From NCBI GenBank assembly GCA_011391345.1, contig JAABQR010000012.1, positions 1 through 11,702 of the forward strand: a stretch of 11,702 bases of DNA, given 5' to 3'. This document shows positions 5,669-11,702 of this stretch, in pieces; the stretch's first letter is position 1; each line of letters opens with the position of its first letter. The notes below the pieces were generated by a model. That model was not told the DNA's origin. It made no database searches and saw nothing but the letters and a program-made list of their open reading frames with translations. This DNA is from Methanobacteriota archaeon. GTDB lineage: Archaea > Thermoplasmatota > Thermoplasmata > UBA10834. Both the position numbers and the translations under genes were made by a program.

Positions 5669-7756
5669 ATGGGGTCACCCGAACCTCTGAAGAAGGATCC
5701 TGTGACAAGCACGCCACCAGCAACCGGAACCGAGACGACCACGCCCAGGATTGGGGTTTTCGTGTGCCACTGCGGCAGCAACATTGCTGGAGTCGTGGAC
5801 TGCCCGAGGGTGACGGAAGTGGCATCGAAGATGCCCGGCGTCGTCGTGGCGAGGGACAACAAGTACACGTGCTCCGACCTTGGCCAGGATGAGATCGTGA
5901 AAGCGATCGTCGAGGCGAAGGTGGACCGCGTGGTCATCGCATCGTGCTCGCCGAGGATGCACGAGCCCACGTTCAGGGCCTGCATCCAGAGAGCTGGCCT
6001 GAACCCTTACGTCCTGCACATGGTGAACATCAGGGAGCAGTGCTCGTGGGTCCACAACCAGGAGAAGCAGAGGGCGACTGAGAAGGCCATCGACCTCGTC
6101 CGCATGGGCGTGTCGAAGGCTGCGAGGCTCATACCCCTGGAAGCCAGGGAGGTGCCTGTGGAGCCGAAGGCACTGATTGTCGGAGGCGGTGTCGCTGGCA
6201 TTCAGGCCGCGCTCGACCTGGGGAACATGGGCTTCAAGGTCTACCTTGTCGAATCCAAGCCGAGCATAGGCGGCGTCATGGCGCAGCTGGACAAGACCTT
6301 CCCGACGGGGGATTGCGCGATATGCATACTCGCCCCGAAGATGGTCGAGCTGGCCAGGCATCCGAACGTGACACTTCTTTCATACTCCGAGGTCGAGGAG
6401 GTCAAGGGGTACATCGGCAACTACGAGGTCAAGGTCAGACGCAAGTCCAGGTATGTCCACGAGGACAAGTGTGTGGGCTGCGGTGTGTGCGCCGAGGTAT
6501 GCCCCGTCAAGGTCGACAACGAGTTCGACATGGGGTTCGGGAAGAGGAAGGCCATATACGTGCCGTTTCCGCAGGCCGTGCCGCTCAAATACACGATAGA
6601 CAAGGAGAACTGTCTGCACTTCAAGACCGGCAAGTGCCTCCTGTGCGTCAAGGAGTGCACGAACAAGGCCATCGACCACAAGATGGAGGACGAGGTCCTG
6701 GACCTCAAGGTCGGGACGATCATAGTCGCAACTGGCTTCCAGACCTATGTCCCCATGAAGAAGGGCGTGTACAAGTACTGGGAGTACGAGAATGTCATCA
6801 CCGCGCTCGAACTCGAGCGCCTTCTGAACGCCTCCGGCCCGACCGGCGGACACCTCATCCGACCTTCGGACCAGAAGACGCCGAGGCGTGTCGCGTTCAT
6901 ACAGTGCGTCGGCTCCAGGAACAAGAAGATCGACAGGAACTACTGCTCCAGGGTCTGCTGCATGTATGCCATCAAGAACGCGCAGATCATCAAGGAGCAC
7001 GAACCTGGCACCGAGATCGCCGTCTACTACAACGACATCCGGGCGTTCGGAAAGGGCTTCGAGGAGCTGTATCACAGGGTCAGGGAGGAGTTCGGGGTCG
7101 AATTCATCCGGGGCAGGCCGGCGAAGCTGAGCGAGAACCGGGAGACCAAGAGCATCATGATCAGGGCAGAGGAGACCCTAATGAGCAAGATCACGGAGAG
7201 GGAGTTCGACCTCATCGTGCTCTCGGTCGGACTGCTCCCTTCCGAGGGCAGCAAGAGGATTGGCAAGACGCTCGGTCTGTCGCTGAGCTCGGATGGGTTC
7301 TTCGCCGAGGCGCACCCGAAGCTGAGGCCCGTTGACACCGCCACCGACGGCGTGTTCCTGGCAGGATGTGCCCAGTCGCCGAAGGACATCCCCGACTCGG
7401 TCGCCCAGGCCAAGGCGGCGGCATCTTCCGCTGCCGCGATCATGTTCTCGGGCAAGGTCAAGATCGAGCCCCTCACGGTCGAGGTGGACGAATCGCTGTG
7501 CGTCGGCTGCGGCCTCTGTGTCGAACAGTGTCCGTACGGCGCGCCAGAGCTCATCCAGAACGAGGAGGGGAGGACGAGGGCGAGGATCATCGAAGCTCTC
7601 TGCCACGGCTGCGGCACGTGCGCCGCATCGTGCCCCCAGAACGCCATAACGGCCAAGCAGTTCACCGACGAACAGATATGCTCCGAACTGACCGCGGCGC
7701 TGTCGCAGAACGGCCAAGCGAAGACGGCTGGCAAGAAGGCCGAGGAGGGGGTGTGA
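5669..7756 (+). CDS. hdrA: HdrA: flavin and iron-sulfur subunit of heterodisulfide reductase complex
   Basis: HdrA is the cytoplasmic FAD subunit that, in methanogens, bifurcates electrons between ferredoxin and the HdrBC branch. The 695-residue protein has the full domain set. The N-terminal cluster domain has Cys33, Cys35, Cys68, Cys93 and Cys125. The Rossmann motif GGGVAG is at 172-177, and the MAQLDKTFP region (204-212) is followed by Cys216/Cys219. An inserted ferredoxin has Cys268/271/274/278 and a second set Cys315/323/326/330. The thioredoxin-reductase-like domain has Cys413, Cys426, Cys430 and Cys431. A C-terminal two-cluster ferredoxin has Cys611/614/617/621 and Cys645/648/651/655. 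The Cys sets fit the six [4Fe-4S] clusters of methanogen HdrA. A Pro/Thr-rich extension (1-26) precedes the conserved start; the strong GGAGGGG at 5658-5664 supports ATG 5669. First gene of the operon; hdrC starts two bases after its stop. Confidence 0.95.
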   Translation: MGSPEPLKKDPVTSTPPATGTETTTPRIGVFVCHCGSNIAGVVDCPRVTEVASKMPGVVVARDNKYTCSDLGQDEIVKAIVEAKVDRVVIASCSPRMHEPTFRACIQRAGLNPYVLHMVNIREQCSWVHNQEKQRATEKAIDLVRMGVSKAARLIPLEAREVPVEPKALIVGGGVAGIQAALDLGNMGFKVYLVESKPSIGGVMAQLDKTFPTGDCAICILAPKMVELARHPNVTLLSYSEVEEVKGYIGNYEVKVRRKSRYVHEDKCVGCGVCAEVCPVKVDNEFDMGFGKRKAIYVPFPQAVPLKYTIDKENCLHFKTGKCLLCVKECTNKAIDHKMEDEVLDLKVGTIIVATGFQTYVPMKKGVYKYWEYENVITALELERLLNASGPTGGHLIRPSDQKTPRRVAFIQCVGSRNKKIDRNYCSRVCCMYAIKNAQIIKEHEPGTEIAVYYNDIRAFGKGFEELYHRVREEFGVEFIRGRPAKLSENRETKSIMIRAEETLMSKITEREFDLIVLSVGLLPSEGSKRIGKTLGLSLSSDGFFAEAHPKLRPVDTATDGVFLAGCAQSPKDIPDSVAQAKAAASSAAAIMFSGKVKIEPLTVEVDESLCVGCGLCVEQCPYGAPELIQNEEGRTRARIIEALCHGCGTCAASCPQNAITAKQFTDEQICSELTAALSQNGQAKTAGKKAEEGV

Positions 7757-7758
7757 GC

Positions 7759-8337
7759 ATGGGAGAGGTTGAGAAGACCTTCATCAGCGGCCTCAAGGAG
7801 GAGCTCGTCGAGGAGAAGGTCATAGACGAGTCGCAGCTGGACCCGAACTTCGCCAAGGAGATCAAGAAGTACGGCGGGAAGGATGTCATGACCTGCCTCC
7901 AGTGCGGCAACTGCACAGGCGTGTGCCCCATCAGTTTGAAGATAGACTACAAGACCAGGAGCATCATCAAGTACTGCCAGTTCGGGCTGAGGACTTACAC
8001 TCTGGGGACGAGATGGGTCTGCGCCACGTGCTACCGATGCTACGAGCACTGCCCCGCGGACATCAACCCGGCAGAGGTCATGATCGCGCTCAGGCACATC
8101 GCCGTCCGCGAAGGAGTCATACCGCCGTTCATCAAGGTCGCGGCCACGAACCTCGTCAGGTACGGCCAGAGCGTCAAGCCGGACGAGGAGATCAACAAGA
8201 TCAGGAAGGAGCTGGGGCTCGGGGACATACACACTTTCAGTCCCGACTTCAAGAAGGTGCTCAGGGAGATCAGCGTGCTAATCCACGCGTCCAAGTACGA
8301 CAAGCTCATCGGCATCGAGGACGAGGTGATGGTATGA
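7759..8337 (+). CDS. hdrC: HdrC: iron-sulfur electron-transfer subunit of heterodisulfide reductase
   Basis: HdrC carries electrons from HdrA to the catalytic subunit HdrB through two [4Fe-4S] clusters. The 192-residue, soluble protein has two complete CxxCxxCxxxC motifs: Cys46/49/52/56 (CLQCGNCTGVC) and Cys88/91/94/98 (CATCYRCYEHC). Length and spacing are typical of cytoplasmic HdrC, with no membrane segment. ATG 7759 follows a GGAGGGGG run around 7744-7751 that lies within the end of hdrA. Its last four bases (ATGA) are shared with the hdrB start, and GAGGTGAT at 8323-8330 inside hdrC serves hdrB, so HdrC and HdrB synthesis is coupled. The order A-C-B differs from the more familiar A-B-C naming but is common. 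Confidence 0.95.
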   Translation: MGEVEKTFISGLKEELVEEKVIDESQLDPNFAKEIKKYGGKDVMTCLQCGNCTGVCPISLKIDYKTRSIIKYCQFGLRTYTLGTRWVCATCYRCYEHCPADINPAEVMIALRHIAVREGVIPPFIKVAATNLVRYGQSVKPDEEINKIRKELGLGDIHTFSPDFKKVLREISVLIHASKYDKLIGIEDEVMV

Positions 8338-9251
8338 CATCCTACGCTTACTTCTTCGGATGCGTCATACCCAACAGATACCCGGGAGTCGAGTACGCTG
8401 TGAGATGGGTATGCGGCAAGGAGGGGTACGACATGGACGTGAAGGACGTCCCGGACTTCTCGTGCTGCCCCGTGCCGGGGATATTCTATTCGACGGACAA
8501 GGAAACGTGGCTCCTGCTGGCCACGAGGAACCTCGTGCTGGCCCAAGACGAGAGGCGCGAGATACTGACGGTGTGCAACGGATGCCTCACATCGCTCATG
8601 AAGGCCTCGGAGTACCTCAAGGACCCGAAGAGCATGGGCAAGGTCAACAGGGTCCTGGCGCAGGTCGGCAAGAAGTACACCGGGGTACCCAAGAAGAGCG
8701 AGGGGAAGAGGAAGGTGTTCGAGCCCGTCAGCGTCAGGCATTACATCGAGGTCATGGCGAACGACATCGGACTCGAGGCCATCGCTGCGAAGGCGAAGCG
8801 CCCTCTGAAGAACATCAAGGTCGCGGTCCACTATGGCTGTCACTATCTGAGACCCACGGAGAGTAGGACCATCGACGACCCGAACAACCCGGTCCTGCTG
8901 GACAAGATCGTCGAGGCATGCGGCGCCACGAGCGTCGACTATGAGGACAAGCTCGATTGCTGTGGCGCGGGCGGCGGCGTCCGGTCCCATGTGGTCGACC
9001 TCGCGAACTCGCTCACGCAGGACAAGTGCAGGAACATCAGCGACGTAGGGGCCGATTGCATAGTCACGGGGTGCCCGTTCTGCCTGCTCCAATTCGACAA
9101 CGCTCAGAAGTCGTTCTCGAAGGACGGCATACCAGTCATGCACGTGTCGCAGTTCCAGGCGCTCTCGATGGGCATCGACCCCATCTCCCTGGGCTTCGAC
9201 ACGCACCATGTGTCGGCTCACTCGCTGCTCAGGAAGCTCAGGGGGGCCTGA
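8334..9251 (+). CDS. hdrB: HdrB: catalytic subunit of heterodisulfide reductase
   Basis: HdrB holds the two non-cubane [4Fe-4S] clusters that cleave the CoM-S-S-CoB disulfide in methanogens; in other organisms the substrate of HdrB homologues is often unknown. The 305-residue protein has two complete CCG motifs. The first is Cys10, Cys44-Cys45, Cys81 and Cys84. The second is Cys169, Cys209-Cys210 (DCCGAGGG), Cys247 and Cys250 (GCPFC). The spacings match the family pattern Cx(31-39)CCx(35-36)CxxC, so both cluster sites look intact. ATG 8334 overlaps the hdrC stop by four bases and has a near-consensus ribosome site. mvhD follows two bases after the stop. Nothing in the sequence alone shows whether the physiological substrate is CoM-S-S-CoB. 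Confidence 0.94.
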   Translation: MTSYAYFFGCVIPNRYPGVEYAVRWVCGKEGYDMDVKDVPDFSCCPVPGIFYSTDKETWLLLATRNLVLAQDERREILTVCNGCLTSLMKASEYLKDPKSMGKVNRVLAQVGKKYTGVPKKSEGKRKVFEPVSVRHYIEVMANDIGLEAIAAKAKRPLKNIKVAVHYGCHYLRPTESRTIDDPNNPVLLDKIVEACGATSVDYEDKLDCCGAGGGVRSHVVDLANSLTQDKCRNISDVGADCIVTGCPFCLLQFDNAQKSFSKDGIPVMHVSQFQALSMGIDPISLGFDTHHVSAHSLLRKLRGA

Positions 9252-9253
9252 CC

Positions 9254-9706
9254 ATGAGCACGCACGCGAAGAAGGATCAGGGGCCGGAGGAGGAGGCGCT
9301 CTACGAGCCGAGGATCGTGGCGTTCTGCTGCAACTGGTGCTCGTACGCGGGGGCTGACCTCGCGGGGACGACCAGGATACAGTACCCTCCGAACGTGAGG
9401 ATAGTCAGGGTCATGTGCTCCGGCAGGGTGGACCCCGCGTTCGTGCTCAAGGCCTTCGAGCTGGGCGCGGACGGGGTCCTGGTGGCTGGCTGCCATCCGG
9501 CGGACTGCCACTACATCAACGGCAACGAGAAGGCCGCGATGCGCGGCGACTTCCTGTCGTCGTTCCTCGAGGACGCTGGCATAGAATCGCAGAGGTTCAG
9601 GATCGAATGGATCGCGGGCTCCGAGGGCCAGAAGTTCGCCAAGGTCGTCAAGGATATGGTCTCCGAGCTCCAGAGGCTGGGACCCATCTACGCTGAGGAG
9701 GGCTGA
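9254..9706 (+). CDS. mvhD: MvhD: [2Fe-2S] linker subunit between hydrogenase and HdrA
   Basis: MvhD connects the electron-input module (hydrogenase MvhAG or, in some organisms, formate dehydrogenase) to HdrA through a [2Fe-2S] cluster. The 150-residue product carries the family cysteines: Cys25, Cys26 and Cys29 (FCCNWCSYAGAD), Cys55 (VMCSGRVD), and Cys80 and Cys85 (GCHPADCHY). The C-terminal helical part (about 100-145) is typical. An acidic and lysine-rich N-terminal stretch of about 18 residues precedes the conserved core. The start at ATG 9254 follows a G-rich run (9240-9246). It is a separate gene here, not fused to HdrA as in some organisms, and hdrA2 begins one base after its stop. MvhG and MvhA are not in the window. 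Confidence 0.92.
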   Translation: MSTHAKKDQGPEEEALYEPRIVAFCCNWCSYAGADLAGTTRIQYPPNVRIVRVMCSGRVDPAFVLKAFELGADGVLVAGCHPADCHYINGNEKAAMRGDFLSSFLEDAGIESQRFRIEWIAGSEGQKFAKVVKDMVSELQRLGPIYAEEG

Positions 9707-9707
9707 G

Positions 9708-11702
9708 ATGACCGGGGAGAGAACAGTGGGGGCCGTGCTCGTCGTCGGGGGCGGCCCCGCAGGGATACAGGCCGCGCTGGACCTGGCGGACTCGGGCTTC
9801 AAGGTGTACATACTCGAGTCCGGACTGAGCATCGGCGGCACGATGGCGCAGCTGGACAAGACATTCCCGACCAACGATTGCGCGATGTGCATCGTGTCCC
9901 CGAAGCTGGTCGCGACCGGCAGGCACGAGAACATCACCATGCTCACAAACGCGGAGCTCAAGAAGGTCGATGGGAAGTCCGGGGACTTCAAGGTCACGCT
10001 GTCGAGGCGCTCGAGATACATAATAGAGGACAAGTGCACGGGCTGCGGCGTGTGCGCGGAGCACTGCCCGATCGAGGGTCTGAACGCCTTCGACAGAGAT
10101 CTGGCGCCCGCGAAGGCCATATATGTGCCGTTCCCTCAGGCGGTGCCTCTGGTCTACACCATAGACAGGGGCCTGTGCATCGGTTGCGGCGTATGCGAGA
10201 AGTTCTGCGAGGCGAAGGCGATAAGCTACTCCGAGCAGCCGGACAGGGAGGAGGTCATCGAGGTCGGCTCGATCATCCTCAGCCCCGGGTACGACGTCTA
10301 CGACGCGGCCAAGAAGCGGGAGTACGGCCACGGGCTGTTCGCCAACGTGCTCACGAACATAGAGTTCGAGAGGATGCTCAGCGCCTCCGGGCCGACCGAG
10401 GGGCATGTGATAAGGCCGTCGGACGGCGATGTGCCCAAGAAGATCGCGTTCATACAGTGCGTCGGCTCGAGGGACGCGCAGACCTCCAACACATACTGCT
10501 CATCGTATTGCTGCATGGCGTCGCTCAAGCAGGCGGTCATCGGCAAGGAACACGTCCCTGGCCTCGACACGGCCATATTCTTCATGGACACGCGCGCGTT
10601 CGGGAAGGAGTTCGAAGAGTACCTGATGCGCGCGGAGAACGAGTACGGCGTGCGGATGTACAGGAACAACAGGATCTCGAAGGTGCAGCAGGACGAGCTC
10701 ACCGGGGAACTCATGCTGAGTTACATCGACGGCGCGGACATCACCGAGGAGCGGTTCGACCTGGTCATCCTAGCCGCGGGCGCGAGGCCGCCCGAGGGCA
10801 CGGGCGCGCTCGCGAAGGCCCTCAGCATCAACATGAACGAGTTCGGGTTCTGCGACACTGACGAGCTCAAGCCGGTCGAGACATCCGTGCCTGGCATATT
10901 CGTGTGCGGCACGTTCTCCGGTCCGAAGGACATCCCTGACTCGATCGCACAGGCCAGCGGGGCCGCGGGCAAAGTCGCCGCACTCCTTTCGAAGGAGCGG
11001 GGGACGCTCGTGACGAAGAAGGAGTACCCGAAGGAGAAGGAGGTCGCGGGCAAGGAGCCCAGGGTGGGCGTGTTCGTGTGCCACTGTGGCATCAACATAG
11101 GCTCCGTCGTGGACGTGCCCGGTGTCGTGGAGTACGCCAAGGGTCTGCCGAACGTCGTGTACGCTGAGCAGAACCTGTACACGTGCTCTCAGGACACCCA
11201 GAAGAAGATCAGGGAGATGATCGAGAAGCACGACCTGAACAGGGTCGTGGTCGCGAGCTGCACCCCGAGGACGCACGAGCCGCTCTTCCAGAACACGGTC
11301 AAGGAGGCGGGGCTGAACAAGTACCTGTTCGAGATGGCCAACATCAGGGACCAGTGCTCCTGGGTCCACAGGCGAGAGCCAGAGGCGGCCACGGAGAAGG
11401 CGAAGGACCTCGTCCGCATGGCGATAGCCAAGGCGGCGAAGCTGGAGCCGCTCCCGCAGCCCAAGATACCCGTGACGCCGGCGGCGCTCATCATCGGCGG
11501 CGGCCTGAGCGGCATGTCCGCCGCCCTGGAGATAGCCCGCTCGGGCTTCCAGGTCTATCTCGTCGAGAAGGACAAGCACCTCGGAGGACACCTGAGGCGC
11601 ATACGCAGGACGCTCATCGGGGTCGACCCGCAGGAGACCTTCAGGAAGCTGGAGAAGGACATCCTGGGAGACGAACGCATCAAAGTGTATCTGGACGACA
11701 CC
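9708..11702 (+). CDS. HdrA2: tandem-fusion HdrA, two HdrA modules in one chain (partial, 3' end missing)
   Basis: The frame runs from ATG 9708 to the right edge without a stop, giving 665 residues. The first module (1 to about 430) starts directly with the FAD Rossmann motif GGGPAG (14-19), without the usual N-terminal cluster domain. It has MAQLDKTFP with Cys58/Cys61, two regular ferredoxin motifs (Cys110/113/116/120 and Cys157/160/163/167), Cys251, Cys264, Cys268/269 and Cys400. It lacks the C-terminal ferredoxin of the first HdrA. After a Lys/Glu-rich linker (about 430-450) a second HdrA begins: cluster domain Cys458/460, Cys493, Cys518 and Cys550, then a second flavin motif GGGLSG (597-602). 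The second flavin site has LGGHLRRIRRTL in place of the MAQLDKTFP/CxxC region. Such long HdrA-HdrA (QmoA/QmoB-like) fusions are known, mainly in sulfate reducers and some archaea. GAGGAGGG at 9695-9702 is the ribosome site. Confidence 0.92.
   Translation, partial: MTGERTVGAVLVVGGGPAGIQAALDLADSGFKVYILESGLSIGGTMAQLDKTFPTNDCAMCIVSPKLVATGRHENITMLTNAELKKVDGKSGDFKVTLSRRSRYIIEDKCTGCGVCAEHCPIEGLNAFDRDLAPAKAIYVPFPQAVPLVYTIDRGLCIGCGVCEKFCEAKAISYSEQPDREEVIEVGSIILSPGYDVYDAAKKREYGHGLFANVLTNIEFERMLSASGPTEGHVIRPSDGDVPKKIAFIQCVGSRDAQTSNTYCSSYCCMASLKQAVIGKEHVPGLDTAIFFMDTRAFGKEFEEYLMRAENEYGVRMYRNNRISKVQQDELTGELMLSYIDGADITEERFDLVILAAGARPPEGTGALAKALSINMNEFGFCDTDELKPVETSVPGIFVCGTFSGPKDIPDSIAQASGAAGKVAALLSKERGTLVTKKEYPKEKEVAGKEPRVGVFVCHCGINIGSVVDVPGVVEYAKGLPNVVYAEQNLYTCSQDTQKKIREMIEKHDLNRVVVASCTPRTHEPLFQNTVKEAGLNKYLFEMANIRDQCSWVHRREPEAATEKAKDLVRMAIAKAAKLEPLPQPKIPVTPAALIIGGGLSGMSAALEIARSGFQVYLVEKDKHLGGHLRRIRRTLIGVDPQETFRKLEKDILGDERIKVYLDDT

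Noticed and set aside
5669..11702. A selenocysteine codon or programmed frameshift in the hdr genes
   Set aside because: All expected cysteines in HdrA, HdrC, HdrB and MvhD are encoded as Cys, and every frame is continuous from start to stop or to the window edge, so no recoding is needed.
5669..11702. The Hdr operon as a wholly new enzyme system
   Set aside because: Every subunit belongs to a known family (HdrA, HdrB, HdrC, MvhD), and HdrA fusions with two flavin modules have been seen elsewhere. The combination is worth study, but the parts are established.
1..11702. tRNA, rRNA, CRISPR array, transposase or integrase
   Set aside because: Non-coding space amounts to a few short gaps and the 432-bp region; none shows cloverleaf folding, spaced repeats or insertion-sequence features, and no recombinase-like protein is encoded.

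Overview
The window (about 60% G+C) looks like a chromosomal fragment of a hydrogen-metabolising, anaerobic archaeon. The reasons are heavy use of AGG arginine and ATA isoleucine codons despite the high G+C, BRE/TATA-like promoter elements, strong GGAGG-type ribosome sites inside operons, apparently leaderless starts at promoter-proximal genes, and the gene content itself. A high-G+C Thermoplasmatota or Methanomassiliicoccales-like organism would fit. That placement is inference: there is no rRNA or other marker gene here, and HdrABC-MvhD clusters also occur in some anaerobic bacteria.

Layout, all genes on the + strand. (1) 1-572: the tail of an unidentified one-helix membrane protein, then a zinc-ribbon protein with two predicted membrane helices. 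(2) 650-5236: a compact [NiFe]-hydrogenase maturation cluster, hypB-hypF-hypC-hypA-hypD. hypE and the large-subunit endopeptidase are not in the window. Promoter-like elements at leaderless spacing precede hypB and hypC. (3) 5237-5668: a 432-bp, relatively A+T-rich gap with inverted repeats, two identical TTTCGAAA palindromes, a BRE/TATA promoter and a probable structured 5' leader. (4) 5669-11702: an operon hdrA-hdrC-hdrB-mvhD-hdrA2, still open at the right edge. The second hdrA encodes a tandem fusion: one HdrA flavin/ferredoxin module followed by the beginning of a second complete HdrA module.

How the genes work together: Hyp proteins build the Fe(CN)2CO and nickel parts of [NiFe] hydrogenases. 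HdrABC with MvhD forms the cytoplasmic electron-bifurcating machine that, in methanogens, couples a hydrogenase (or formate dehydrogenase) to reduction of ferredoxin and a disulfide. Their adjacency suggests a hydrogenase-linked Hdr complex, but neither a hydrogenase large subunit nor MvhG/MvhA is visible, so the electron donor and the final disulfide (or other) acceptor are open. The most unusual content is the presence of two different HdrA proteins in one operon, one a tandem fusion, and the regulatory-looking gap before them. The enzyme families are known; I do not see a wholly new system.
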